From Clostridium_AD sp050717515 (lineage in GTDB: Bacteria > Bacillota > Clostridia > Clostridiales > Clostridiaceae): 64,000 bases of DNA. The stretch covers positions 1 through 64,000 of the forward strand of contig NZ_JBOITL010000022.1 of assembly GCF_050717515.1 (NCBI RefSeq), given 5' to 3'. The stretch's first letter is position 1. Every line of letters starts with the position of its first letter. The notes under the pieces are model-generated. The model worked only from the letters and a program-made list of their open reading frames with translations, ran no database searches and was not told the DNA's origin. This document shows, one piece after another, positions 8,898 to 18,183 of the stretch. Made by a program: the position numbers and the translations under genes.

Positions 8898-9002
8898 TTA
8901 ATCTTTTTTATGTGTCTTTTTATTATGTTTAGTTCCTAAATTATTTACCTTTTTCTCCTTTTCTTGTTGGCTTGCACAAGAAGGATCCTTTTTTTCACCC
9001 AT
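8898..9002 (-). CDS. Putative small protein, 34 aa, lysine-rich
   Basis: A short ORF starting MGEKKDPSCASQ and ending KTHKKD, very rich in Lys with a single Cys. GGGAGG lies 10 nt before the ATG, and the shared bidirectional terminator follows the stop. The strong site and terminator argue for a real gene. A second ATG five bases upstream, in another frame, would give only a 20-aa peptide. I do not recognise a family and give no function. Confidence 0.5.
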   Translation of the reverse strand: MGEKKDPSCASQQEKEKKVNNLGTKHNKKTHKKD

Positions 9003-9265
9003 AGCATTTATACCTCCCTTGATAAAAATTTAATTCTAGTATAACCCTACTATTTTGTTCAATATACAAATAATAATGCTATGAAATTAATAGCAAAAAC
9101 TAAAAGCATCCATTCACGAAGGATTATATTGACAATTATTGCTTAATTACATAAAATAGGATTAATTATTAGTTTTATATTGTATAATTGTAAAATTTTA
9201 AAAGTCATTGGGAAACACTTTAAAAATAAACAATGTTTTAACATCAAAATCAGAAAGGAGACAAT

Positions 9266-10045
9266 ATGAATAAGCCAAAAATTATGATTTTAGGTACCTT
9301 CCACTTTGGTACTGAAGAAGGCACTAAAATTATTAAAATTCAAAATGAAAATCGTCAAAATGAATTAGAAGAAATTACAAAAAAAATTTCACAATTTAAC
9401 CCTAATAAATTATGTATTGAATTAAGACCTAGTGAAGAAGAAAAACACAATGAACTTTTTCAAGAATTTTTACATAAACCAAATTTGGATTTAAGTAACA
9501 GTTTATCTAAAATCAGTATAAAAGGAGCCGATTATAACATTACTAATCATATAGATGAACGCATTAAGTTTGCATTCAACTTAGCTAAATACAATAAAAT
9601 TAATCATATATATGGTATTGACTACTACGATGGTTGGACTCAACCCCTTGTATTTGAGAAAGCAAAGGAAAATGATGCTTTATACCAAAAACTCAATGAA
9701 TCATTTATGGAATTTGCAAATAAATATTATGACATGTTTACTGAAGAAACCAGTATAGAAAAAATATATAGATTTTTAAATAATAAAGAAACTAATGAAT
9801 TGCAGCATACAACTTCATTTTTACCCTTTAATTATATCGAAATAGGAGAAGACTCCGTAGGAATTGATTTTGTTGCTTCATGGTATAAACGAAATCTTCA
9901 TATTTTCTCTAATTTAAAGCATATTTGTAATAGTGACGACCGTATATTAGTCTTATATGGAGGAGGCCATTTAAAACTGTTAAGGGACTTTATTAATGAT
10001 TCGCTTGATTTAGACTATGTAGAATCTTTAGACTATTTACTTTAA
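9266..10045 (+). CDS. DUF5694-like protein of unknown function
   Basis: A 259-aa soluble protein. Near the N-terminus it has LGTFHFGT, then LCIELRPSEEE, and near the C-terminus LVLYGGGHLKLLRDFI. This layout of paired His-containing motifs (GTFHF and GGGH) resembles the DUF5694 and TraB/GumN-type folds, some of which are metal-dependent hydrolases; that comparison is from memory and no activity is shown. GAAAGGAG precedes the ATG. It is monocistronic with a hairpin downstream. Confidence 0.7.
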   Translation: MNKPKIMILGTFHFGTEEGTKIIKIQNENRQNELEEITKKISQFNPNKLCIELRPSEEEKHNELFQEFLHKPNLDLSNSLSKISIKGADYNITNHIDERIKFAFNLAKYNKINHIYGIDYYDGWTQPLVFEKAKENDALYQKLNESFMEFANKYYDMFTEETSIEKIYRFLNNKETNELQHTTSFLPFNYIEIGEDSVGIDFVASWYKRNLHIFSNLKHICNSDDRILVLYGGGHLKLLRDFINDSLDLDYVESLDYLL

Positions 10046-10093
10046 GAAATCCCCTTAAATAATTGTTATCTTTTCTAAACAGGAGCAAAGTGT

Positions 10094-10122
10094 ACTACTT
10101 CACATTATCAAGTAGTTTTTTA
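10094..10122 (+). terminator. Terminator of the DUF5694-like gene
   Basis: ACTACTT pairs with AAGTAGT and is followed by a T run. Confidence 0.75.
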
Positions 10123-10224
10123 TTATTTATAAAATATTGTTACATTTAATGAATTTGCAATAAAAAAATACACCCAATTAAGAGTGTATCACTACATCAC
10201 AAAGCCCATTTTTAATTAATATGA

Positions 10225-10260
10225 TAAAAGAGCTAGTTGTATAAACTAACTCTTTTATTA
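10225..10260 (-). terminator. Terminator of the ABC-F gene
   Basis: On the minus strand AAAAGAGTTAGTT pairs with AACTAGCTCTTTT around a 5-nt loop, immediately after the ABC-F stop codon. Confidence 0.8.
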
Positions 10261-10268
10261 TGGAACTA

Positions 10269-11825
10269 CTAAACTATTTTAGTTGTCCACTCTTCGCAAT
10301 CCCATACATCTGTTACTACGTCCTGATAGAATTCAGGTTCATGACAAACTAAGAGTATACTTCCTGTATATTCTTTTAGGGCTCTTTTTAACTCATCTTT
10401 AGCATCTACATCTAAGTGATTGGTAGGTTCGTCTAGGATTAATATATTTGTTTCCCTGTTTAGAAGTTTCGCAAGTCTTACCTTTGCTTGCTCTCCACCA
10501 CTAAGCACAGTAACTTTACTTTCAATATGCTTTGTAGTAAGTCCGCACTTAGCAAGTGCAGATCTTACCTCACCTTGAGTGAAGCTAGGGAATTCTTGCC
10601 AAAATTCTTCAATACAATTATTGCGGTTGACTCCCTTTATTTCTTGTTCATAGTATCCTATATATTGATAATCTCCTAAGTTTGTATGACCCGAAAGAGC
10701 TTTTATATCACCCATAAGACTCTTTAATAGTGTTGTTTTTCCAACACCATTAGCACCAGTTAAAGCAATCTTTTGTCCTCTTTCCATATATAAATCTAAG
10801 GGCTTAGATAATGGGCTATCATATCCAGTAACTAAATCCACAGTTTTAAATATTATTTTCCCTGAAGCTCTTGCAGATTTAAAATTAAATTGTGGTTTTG
10901 GTTTATCTTTTGTAACTTCTATTCTATCAATTTTATCCAATTTCTTTTGTCTTGATTTTGCCATTCCACTAGTAGAAGCTCTTGCTTTATTTTTAGCAAC
11001 AAAAACCTCTAGTCTAGTAATTTCCTTTTGCTGTCTTTCATAATCAGCTTCCATTTGTAGCCTTTTAGCCTCATGAATCCTCAAAAATTCTTCATAAGAG
11101 CCTATATATCTAGTTAACTTTTTATTTTCTACATGATATATTATATTAATTGCACCTTTTAGGAATTCAATATCATGGGATATTAGGATAAATGCGCTTT
11201 CATAATTTTGAAGATACCTCTTAAGCCACTCTACATGCTGCTCATCCAAAAAGTTAGTAGGCTCATCCAGAAGCAAAACATCTGGAGCTTCTAATAAAAG
11301 TTTTACAAGAAGAACTTTCGTCCTTTGTCCTCCACTTAAATCTGCAACATCATTTTCAAGGCCAACATCTTTAAGTCCAATTCCTGCAGCTACCTCATCT
11401 ATTTTAGAATCAATAGCGTAGAATCCATTATTATCCAACTGATCTTGTATTGTTCCCATTCTATCTAATAATTTTTCTAGCTCCTCAGGTGATGCATCTC
11501 CCATCTTGTCTGTTACACCTATCATTTCCTCTTCTAAGTCAAAAAGATATTTAAAGGCCTCCCTTAAAACTTCCCGAATAGTTTTTCCTTTTTCCAAAAC
11601 GGTATGCTGATCCATATACCCTACTCTTACGCTGCTTGACCATTGAACTTCCCCTTCATCTGGCATAAGCTTACCTGTAATAATATTCATAAAGGTTGAT
11701 TTACCTTCTCCGTTAGCTCCTATAAGCGCTATGTGTTCGCCTTTAAGTAATCTAAAAGATACATCTTCAAATATTGATCTGTCACCAAATCCATGGCTCA
11801 TGTTTTTTACTACTAATCTACTCAT
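10269..11825 (-). CDS. ABC-F family ATPase (ribosome-associated)
   Basis: A 518-aa protein with two ABC cassettes and no membrane segments, the layout of ABC-F translation factors that act on the ribosomal E site. Cassette 1 has GANGEGKST (about 36-44), LSGGQRTKV and LLLDEPTNFLD. Cassette 2 has GANGVGKTT, LSGGEQAKV and LILDEPTNHLD. Between them is the charged linker with ETRLEVFVAKNKARAS-like helices expected of the P-site tRNA interaction motif. Some members give antibiotic resistance and others are housekeeping; this one cannot be sorted by reading alone. It is monocistronic. Confidence 0.9.
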   Translation of the reverse strand: MSRLVVKNMSHGFGDRSIFEDVSFRLLKGEHIALIGANGEGKSTFMNIITGKLMPDEGEVQWSSSVRVGYMDQHTVLEKGKTIREVLREAFKYLFDLEEEMIGVTDKMGDASPEELEKLLDRMGTIQDQLDNNGFYAIDSKIDEVAAGIGLKDVGLENDVADLSGGQRTKVLLVKLLLEAPDVLLLDEPTNFLDEQHVEWLKRYLQNYESAFILISHDIEFLKGAINIIYHVENKKLTRYIGSYEEFLRIHEAKRLQMEADYERQQKEITRLEVFVAKNKARASTSGMAKSRQKKLDKIDRIEVTKDKPKPQFNFKSARASGKIIFKTVDLVTGYDSPLSKPLDLYMERGQKIALTGANGVGKTTLLKSLMGDIKALSGHTNLGDYQYIGYYEQEIKGVNRNNCIEEFWQEFPSFTQGEVRSALAKCGLTTKHIESKVTVLSGGEQAKVRLAKLLNRETNILILDEPTNHLDVDAKDELKRALKEYTGSILLVCHEPEFYQDVVTDVWDCEEWTTKIV

Positions 11826-12194
11826 TTGTTTTTCTCCTTAATATAGTGTAATTTTTATATTTTTATTTTTTTATATTTAAAAAGTATTTCTACTCATACA
11901 CTTATTTGTTTTTAATAACTGGATATTATATATGAATTCTCAACCAAAGAAAATTCCTCCAGTTTTTATCTAAATACCCTTAATCCAAGTGTGCATTTAA
12001 AAATGGCACATATATTAGTGTAATTTATAACTGCACTTTTGTCAAAAGAATTTTATGGATTTTATATTAGAAGTTAATTCAATGTGGTATACTACTATAG
12101 ATAAATAACTTGATATTTTCAATTAAAAATCACTTTATTACCCTAAACATATAGATGGTGTTAACACTATCTAACAATACAGGAGGAATTTAAA
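11826..12194. promoter_or_regulatory. Intergenic region between divergent ABC-F and methyltransferase genes
   Basis: About 370 bp without a gene. It should hold promoters for both flanking genes. TTGTCA (12039-12044), an 18-nt spacer and TATATT (12063-12068) form a candidate promoter for the methyltransferase. I see no clear leader ORF or terminator ahead of the ABC-F gene of the kind found before antibiotic-inducible ABC-F genes. Confidence 0.35.
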
Positions 12195-13370
12195 ATGAGT
12201 TGTAAATTTTACTTATATAGAGGTAAAGGCAGAAATGCAGAAAATGGTCACCTTTGGATATATGCCAACGAAATCGAAAACGTTGATGGTGAATATGAAA
12301 ATGGAGATATAATTGAAGCCTATAATTTTAGAGGAGAGTTTATTGGAAAAGGCTTTATAAACGACGTTTCTAAAATTGCCATAAGAATAATGACCAGAGA
12401 TATTACCGAAGAAATAAATGAAGAGTTTTTCAGAAAAAAACTTCGTGCTGCTTGGACATATAGACAAACAGTTATAGATACTTCTAGTTGTAGATTCTTG
12501 TTTGGAGAAGCAGATTTTGTACCTGGAATGATTATAGATAAATATGAAGACTATTATGTTATTCAATCTTTAGCACTAGGTATAGATAAATATAAAGATA
12601 TAATTGTTAAGCTACTAACAGATGAATATAATGCAAAGGGCGTATATGAAAGAAGTGACGCTAGAGTACGCGAACTTGAAGGTATGCAGCAGACAAAAGG
12701 CTTTTTAACAGAGCCCTTCGATACTAATTTAGAAATTATTGAAAACGGTGTTAAATATAACGTTGACATCGAAAATGGCCAAAAGACTGGATTTTTCCTA
12801 GATCAAAAGGAAAACAGAGCGGCTATCCAGAGATTATGCAAGGATGCTGATGTTTTAGATTGTTTTACTCACACAGGTTCTTTTGCACTTAATGCAGGTA
12901 TAGCTGGTGCTAAAAGTGTACTTGGAGTAGATATTTCTGATTATGCAGTAGAATGCTCTAGAAAAAATGCAGAGCTTAACGGACTTTCAGATATAGTTAA
13001 ATTTGAATCCCATAATGCCTTTGACGTGCTACGCGAATGGTCTAGAGAAGGAAGACAATACGATGTAGTAATACTAGATCCACCTGCATTTACAAAGTCC
13101 CGTTCTACTATAGATGGTGCTACAAGAGGATATAAAGAAATAAATCTACGTGGTATTAAATTGGTTAAGCCGGGCGGATATTTTGTAACTTGCTCTTGCT
13201 CTCATTTTATGTACCCTGATTTATTTAGAGATACCATAGCTGAAGCTGCATTAGATGCTAAAAGAACTCTTAGACAAGTAGAGTTCAGAACTCAAGCAGC
13301 AGATCATCCTATACTATGGAATTCTGATGAATCTTACTACTTAAAATTCTATATATTCCAAGTGGTTTAA
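12195..13370 (+). CDS. Class I SAM-dependent rRNA methyltransferase, RlmI/RlmK-like (COG1092)
   Basis: A 391-aa cytosolic enzyme predicted to methylate a cytosine in 23S rRNA. It has an N-terminal PUA domain (about 1-75), a central substrate domain and a Rossmann methyltransferase fold. In the last are the SAM-binding segment LDCFTHTGSFALNAG and the catalytic-loop pattern VVILDPPAFTKS. TCSCSHFM follows, as in the RlmI/YwbD group. The exact rRNA position is not provable from sequence. AGGAGG before the ATG supports the start. Confidence 0.9.
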   Translation: MSCKFYLYRGKGRNAENGHLWIYANEIENVDGEYENGDIIEAYNFRGEFIGKGFINDVSKIAIRIMTRDITEEINEEFFRKKLRAAWTYRQTVIDTSSCRFLFGEADFVPGMIIDKYEDYYVIQSLALGIDKYKDIIVKLLTDEYNAKGVYERSDARVRELEGMQQTKGFLTEPFDTNLEIIENGVKYNVDIENGQKTGFFLDQKENRAAIQRLCKDADVLDCFTHTGSFALNAGIAGAKSVLGVDISDYAVECSRKNAELNGLSDIVKFESHNAFDVLREWSREGRQYDVVILDPPAFTKSRSTIDGATRGYKEINLRGIKLVKPGGYFVTCSCSHFMYPDLFRDTIAEAALDAKRTLRQVEFRTQAADHPILWNSDESYYLKFYIFQVV

Positions 13371-13373
13371 AAG

Positions 13374-13491
13374 AAAAAAAGTATATATTACTACAAATGC
13401 TTTCCCTTTGCTTTAGTAATTCTAAAATTTATTTTAAAATTACTAAAGCTTATTCAAATGCATTTTACGTAATATATACTTTTTTAACGCG
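13374..13491. repeat. Long interrupted palindrome, probable bidirectional terminator
   Basis: The outer arms AAAAAAGTATATATTAC (about 13375-13391) and GTAATATATACTTTTTT pair perfectly. An AAATGC/GCATTT step lies inside, then an inner stem GCTTTAGTAATT with AATTACTAAAGC. Two asymmetric internal loops break the roughly 115-bp structure. It sits between the convergent methyltransferase and anti-sigma genes. Confidence 0.7.
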
Positions 13492-13523
13492 CTTAAAGTT
13501 AAATCTTATTTTATCCTTTAGGC

Positions 13524-14852
13524 CTATTTTAATGGTATTTCAAACTCCAAAAGAAATTTTGATTCTGAAAGTTCCCTTGTTGCAACTTTAATTTTCTTAT
13601 TCTTATTAATACGAAAACACTCTAATATATATGAACCATCTATATTCCTTTGAGTGGATTGTCTAGGGTTATCAAGGTTATTACCTTTTTTATCTTCTAC
13701 CCAAACACACAGCCCATTGCCATATGGGTCATTACCCTTATAAGTATAATGTACTAAAGTTTTATCCTTTAGATATTCTATTTTGTTTACAGAAACTTGC
13801 CCTCCTTTATCACCCTGTGAAAGAATAATCGGAAATTTATCTTCTACTTTTACTTTTACATCTATAATTTCAGATCCCGCGTTTTCATTTCTATCGCTTA
13901 CTTTTATAACAAAATGTTTAGGATTATTATTTAGGGGCTCAAATGTATATTCTTGGTTCATAATACTACCTTCGCCAAGTCCACTTCCGCTTAAAGGTTT
14001 TAGCACATTACCGTAGTTATCTATTACCTGATAACTGTAAAATTTTTCTCTTGGTAAATTGGTTTCAATAATATTTAACTTTATTGTAGTATCCGAAACA
14101 AGTATTTTTTCTATAGTTATACTTCCTTTTCCTATTGGTTTAGTAACCATCGGAGTTGTAACTTTAGAATTAACCGAAGATTTTTGTTTTTTTACAGGAA
14201 TATTTTTAAATTCCCAGTTACCTTTTGTATTTCCTATCTTATTAAGTAATACTGTAAGTTTAAAATTTTCTGGTAGTTCACTTGTAGGACTAACATTAAT
14301 TACTCCTGCATAAGTGTTTTTTGTTACCGCGCTTCCAGTATAGGACATTGCGGCGTTTATAGGCGTATCATTAACCAGCAAATCAGACTTGCCAAGTTCT
14401 CCAATGTTATTACCTTCCATAGTATATCCAACAGACATCCTTGCACCATCATAAAGTATGTCTCTGATTGTAACTTTTATACCTTTATCTACTTTTGGTT
14501 GCCCTACTAATGACGATACCCCTTTTTCACTGGCAAGTTTTAATCCTTTATCTCCAAACAATTTAAATACGGAACCTATTACTGGAATATTACTTAGAGT
14601 ATTAGCCATTACTGGTGATATCGTAGCTGAAATAGTTAAAACTGTTAACGTTACGGCGGCCGCGGCTATGGACTGTCTTACCCTTTTATTTTTAAGAATT
14701 TTGCTTCCATGTTTTCTTTTTTTATTCTCTATTTTCTTTTCAGGTAATAGGGCCAGAGTCTTGTCTATCCTGTCTAAAACCACAGGTGGTAAATTAGTTT
14801 TACTGTTCTTTGCCTTGTTTATAAATTCCATATCGAATAGCTTATCTTTCAT
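13524..14852 (-). CDS. DUF4179-type anti-sigma factor, membrane-anchored
   Basis: A 442-aa single-pass membrane protein. A cytosolic N-terminal segment of about 60 residues precedes one hydrophobic helix (VRQSIAAAAVTLTVLTISAT, about 62-85). A large extracellular region made of beta-rich DUF4179-like modules follows. It probably binds and holds the ECF sigma factor encoded just upstream and releases it on envelope stress. The start at 14852 follows GGGAG with 8-nt spacing and overlaps the sigma gene by 11 bp, which suggests translational coupling. The stimulus is unknown. Confidence 0.85.
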   Translation of the reverse strand: MKDKLFDMEFINKAKNSKTNLPPVVLDRIDKTLALLPEKKIENKKRKHGSKILKNKRVRQSIAAAAVTLTVLTISATISPVMANTLSNIPVIGSVFKLFGDKGLKLASEKGVSSLVGQPKVDKGIKVTIRDILYDGARMSVGYTMEGNNIGELGKSDLLVNDTPINAAMSYTGSAVTKNTYAGVINVSPTSELPENFKLTVLLNKIGNTKGNWEFKNIPVKKQKSSVNSKVTTPMVTKPIGKGSITIEKILVSDTTIKLNIIETNLPREKFYSYQVIDNYGNVLKPLSGSGLGEGSIMNQEYTFEPLNNNPKHFVIKVSDRNENAGSEIIDVKVKVEDKFPIILSQGDKGGQVSVNKIEYLKDKTLVHYTYKGNDPYGNGLCVWVEDKKGNNLDNPRQSTQRNIDGSYILECFRINKNKKIKVATRELSESKFLLEFEIPLK

Positions 14853-15384
14853 AGCATTCACTCCCATCAAAGTGGTTATTCAAAATACCTTTAAGTTTTA
14901 ATCGTGCTCTTGAAAGTCTTGATTTTACTGTACCCTCGGGTATACCTATCATACTAGATATTTCTTTTATAGAGAATTCCTCAAAATAATATAGTACAAC
15001 TACACTTTTTAAATCATTCTCTAAACAATTAAGTATTTCTTGCATTTCAATATTATCATCAATAGTTGTAATCATTGACTTATCGCAAGCCGTTTCTCTA
15101 ATTTCATTGACAGGAATTATCTTGCTTTTCACCTTATTAATGTTATGACACTCATTAATCAAAATTCTTACTAGCCATGTTCTAAAGAACTGTATCTCTT
15201 TTAGATTATCAATTGACTTATACGCTTTAAGAATCGCTTCCTGAATTGCATCAGCACAATCATCATCTGATTCAAGCATAGATTTTGCAACCTTATACAG
15301 TAACTGTTCAAAGCGCTTAATTAAGTTTACGAATGAGTCTTTATTTCCTTCAATTGCTTGTCTGATTTCAAATTCTAGTTCCAA
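14842..15384 (-). CDS. ECF sigma factor (sigma-70 family)
   Basis: A 180-aa extracytoplasmic-function sigma factor. Region 2 contains DDDCADAIQEAILKAYKSI with the polymerase- and -10-binding helices, and region 4 contains FSIKEISSMIGIPEGTVKSRLSRAR for -35 recognition. There is no region 3, as is usual for ECF proteins. It is paired with the downstream DUF4179 anti-sigma factor in a two-gene operon. Target promoters, probably including its own, cannot be listed from this window. Confidence 0.93.
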   Translation of the reverse strand: MELEFEIRQAIEGNKDSFVNLIKRFEQLLYKVAKSMLESDDDCADAIQEAILKAYKSIDNLKEIQFFRTWLVRILINECHNINKVKSKIIPVNEIRETACDKSMITTIDDNIEMQEILNCLENDLKSVVVLYYFEEFSIKEISSMIGIPEGTVKSRLSRARLKLKGILNNHFDGSECYER

Positions 15385-15507
15385 CTTTACACCACCTATA
15401 CAAAATTATAAATATTAAATTAAAAACAAAATAACTTGCAAGTTTTTGTTTACATATATTAGACACAAATATAGTTGTATTGGTTCACCAATTAAAGAAA
15501 ACATTTA

Positions 15508-15545
15508 AAAAAATACGATGCTATTTTAATATAGCACCGTATTTT
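15508..15545 (-). terminator. Terminator of comB
   Basis: On the minus strand ATACGGTGCTAT pairs with ATAGCATCGTAT (one mismatch) and is followed by seven T residues. Confidence 0.85.
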
Positions 15546-15547
15546 TA

Positions 15548-16252
15548 TTAAACTATAATCCCATTCTTATATTCTGGAACCTTATCTATAATATCTTTTC
15601 TACAGCAGTATTCCAAATCTGCTTCAAGTCCTAGCTCTGTAATTCTTTTATAATGACTTGCATATTTTATAAATCTGTGAATATCTTCATTGTTTTTATA
15701 AATATAATGAGAAGTAAAAGCTATATCTGAAAGCTCTGCTTGTACCAATTTTAATACACAATCTATTATGTACCCACTACATAAAAAATCATCTATAGAA
15801 AATTCACCATCAGTTCCAGCATTAACTATTACTACATCTTTATTTAATTCCACTATTCTTTTTGCAGTAGCCTTAGCGTTTACCATGGCACCTATTAAAA
15901 TATTGCTGGCACTTACGCAGCCCTTTATAGCTTTAGTGCCATTAGTTGTAGTCATAACAAGAGTCTTACCTTCTATGCTCTCTCTGGTATATTCTAATGG
16001 AGAATTAGAATAATGAAATCCCTCTATTTTCAATGCCTTTCTCTCTCCACCAAGCATAAACTCTTCTTTGTTATTTCTCACAATACCCGCTGCATCTTCC
16101 ACTGTTAAAACAGGAATAACACCTTTGCATCCATTATTCATTGCAGTAGATATTACACTAGTTGCCCTAAGCATATCTATTACTACCACTGTTTTATTTG
16201 CTATTTTCTCTTTTTTTATATCATCCGCAGAAACTATTATATCTATTTTCAT
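15548..16252 (-). CDS. comB: 2-phosphosulfolactate phosphatase family protein
   Basis: A 234-aa cytosolic enzyme of the ComB family, Mg-dependent acid phosphatases that in methanogens make sulfolactate for coenzyme M. Visible family segments are VVVIDMLRATSVI, the LGGERKALKIEGF region, NSPLEYT, TTTNGTKAI and NAGTDGEFSIDDFLCSG. Clostridia do not make coenzyme M by that route, so the real substrate here is probably another phosphorylated sulfonate or hydroxyacid. It is monocistronic, between two sigma/anti-sigma operons. Confidence 0.88.
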   Translation of the reverse strand: MKIDIIVSADDIKKEKIANKTVVVIDMLRATSVISTAMNNGCKGVIPVLTVEDAAGIVRNNKEEFMLGGERKALKIEGFHYSNSPLEYTRESIEGKTLVMTTTNGTKAIKGCVSASNILIGAMVNAKATAKRIVELNKDVVIVNAGTDGEFSIDDFLCSGYIIDCVLKLVQAELSDIAFTSHYIYKNNEDIHRFIKYASHYKRITELGLEADLEYCCRKDIIDKVPEYKNGIIV

Positions 16253-16376
16253 ATGTTTTGCTCTCCTTCACTTTAACACTTCTTTTGCCTTATGTGGCCT
16301 ACATATAATTATAGTACATATTTCTATTTTATATAATAGTCTAGAATGAATTAAATGTGTACTTTTTCATATATGC

Positions 16377-17174
16377 TTATGTTAACTTATATGTAGTATC
16401 CTCATCTAAAGCTAAAAATCGCTTATATCCAAATTTATATAATAGAAGCACTCCAAGTAACATTAATATTAAATCATATATTATTACACTTCCCCCTCTT
16501 GTATTATTATTCATTATCAAATTGAACAATTTTGTCACATTAAAGTCAACTATATTATTGAGTGGCCATATCTCAAATAAGATTGCTGTAGTTATTACAT
16601 AAAATCCAGGTAGTATATATGCTATAAACTTCTTCTGTGTAGCTGTTATTACTCCCAACATAAAGATTGAAAAAGCAGCTGAAGACAGAGATATAACTAA
16701 CAACATTAGCATAATATATGATATCTTTGAAACATCATATATACTGGTAAATGCACCGAAAGCAATATCTTTTACAACTGTATTGCTTACCCCTTTGGTA
16801 ATAATAAGATACACCATAAAAACACCATGGCCAACTGCAAAAACAATGAAAGTTATTAAAGTATTTACTGCTAATTTAACTTTAAAATAAGTTTTTATAT
16901 TTATAATTTCCAGTAACTTATTTATAAATCCCGACTCCTTATCTTTAATTATTGATGTAGAATAAATTAAACCTGCTAGCACTGGTCCTATAAACCCTAT
17001 ATAGGAAAAACTAGAAATTCTTATATAATAATCCACCCCATCTAACCCTGGAAATGGAAAAGCTATTTCTTGTAAATAAGGTATCACAAGTGATGTTAAA
17101 ATTATTAAAATGAAAATTATAGTTCGCAAGGAAAATATGGTTTTTTTAAATTCTAGCTTAAAGTATGTCTTCAT
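16377..17174 (-). CDS. ABC-2 type permease-like membrane protein
   Basis: A 265-aa protein with six hydrophobic segments and the ABC-2 permease layout (N-terminal helix, then YIRISSFSYIGFIGPVLAGLIYSTSIIKDKESGF). No ATPase is encoded beside it. It is the third gene of the operon sigma factor - anti-sigma factor - permease, 16 bp after the anti-sigma gene. It may be regulated by that sigma factor or take part in sensing; both are inferences. The transported substrate is unknown. Confidence 0.75.
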   Translation of the reverse strand: MKTYFKLEFKKTIFSLRTIIFILIILTSLVIPYLQEIAFPFPGLDGVDYYIRISSFSYIGFIGPVLAGLIYSTSIIKDKESGFINKLLEIINIKTYFKVKLAVNTLITFIVFAVGHGVFMVYLIITKGVSNTVVKDIAFGAFTSIYDVSKISYIMLMLLVISLSSAAFSIFMLGVITATQKKFIAYILPGFYVITTAILFEIWPLNNIVDFNVTKLFNLIMNNNTRGGSVIIYDLILMLLGVLLLYKFGYKRFLALDEDTTYKLT

Positions 17175-17190
17175 GTATGTGCCTCCTTTA

Positions 17191-18183
17191 TTAATATTTA
17201 TCTGTTACAGCGCCTATTGTAGCCGCCTTAATATAACTTTTATCCTTTAAGGCTTTTAAATCCCCCACATTTCCACTTACAACTACTCCTATTATTTTTA
17301 AATCCTCTTTATTAATTTCACCTTTTCCATTACTCAAAGTGTCATATATACTTTCATATATACTGCTATGATCTTTTTTCTCTTTTCCTCTAATAATTGC
17401 ATTTATGAAGTCTTTTTCAGGCTCCTTAATTGTTGTTCCTCCACTATCCAAAACTTTTATCCCATATACATCGTATTCCTCAAGTATTGATTTACTTGAA
17501 TCATGTTTATCATTTTTAGAGAAGGTATTTACCCAATACCAATTTAAAGTAATGCCCCTGGGAATCATCGTTTTAACTTGTTCAAGGCTATAAGTTTTAT
17601 CAAAGGATAGAGATATCTCCATTAATTTATTGCTAACTATTTCATTAAGATTTTCTAAATCATTTATATAGCTTTCATATTTTATTGATGGATTATAAAA
17701 CTTCATAACACGCTTGTCTACTTTATTATAGTTTATTATCTCATCTGATTCTTTTGATGATTCACCAGAGTTAGTAAATAAATACTCACTCATGTCACCA
17801 TAAATACCATTAATCAAAGGCATATAGGTATACCCCTCTTTATAATTTCCATCAGTTATAGGCCTATTTCCTAAAAATCTATACCTAACATAATCTATTT
17901 GACCAACCATTATTCTGTCATCAACCTGTATATTCCCAACATAAGCATTAGGCATGGCTACATTAAACCAATCTTCTAAGTCATCCTCCGTTTTATTACT
18001 CATCGTATTTAAAATAGTTGCATTTAACATTAATACTATAAAGCTAACGATAATGAGTATCATAAAACTTACTATTATATTTCTTATTATTGAAAAATTT
18101 TTTGCTCTTTTAATGGCATTATTAAAAGTAGGTTTTTCTTTCACTTCAAACAATTCTCTTAATTTTTCATCATCACTTTTCAT
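17191..18183 (-). CDS. Anti-sigma factor with Sigma_reg_N/Sigma_reg_C-like domains
   Basis: A 330-aa protein with a cytosolic N-terminus of about 35 residues. One membrane helix follows (IIRNIIVSFMILIIVSFIVLM), then a large extracellular domain. This is the architecture of YhdL-type regulators of ECF sigma factors. The start at 18183 (MKSDDEKL) follows GGAGGGATAAGT and overlaps the sigma gene by 11 bp. The longer reading from 18252 would lie inside the sigma coding sequence without its own site. It should sequester the adjacent sigma factor. Confidence 0.82.
   Translation of the reverse strand: MKSDDEKLRELFEVKEKPTFNNAIKRAKNFSIIRNIIVSFMILIIVSFIVLMLNATILNTMSNKTEDDLEDWFNVAMPNAYVGNIQVDDRIMVGQIDYVRYRFLGNRPITDGNYKEGYTYMPLINGIYGDMSEYLFTNSGESSKESDEIINYNKVDKRVMKFYNPSIKYESYINDLENLNEIVSNKLMEISLSFDKTYSLEQVKTMIPRGITLNWYWVNTFSKNDKHDSSKSILEEYDVYGIKVLDSGGTTIKEPEKDFINAIIRGKEKKDHSSIYESIYDTLSNGKGEINKEDLKIIGVVVSGNVGDLKALKDKSYIKAATIGAVTDKY

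Noticed and set aside
14458..14901. 147-codon frame on the plus strand across the sigma/anti-sigma junction
   Set aside because: Antisense shadow; hydrophobic composition mirrors the membrane helix coding of the real gene.
15548..16252. Coenzyme M biosynthesis implied by comB
   Set aside because: No other genes of that pathway are present, and the family occurs in many bacteria that do not make coenzyme M.
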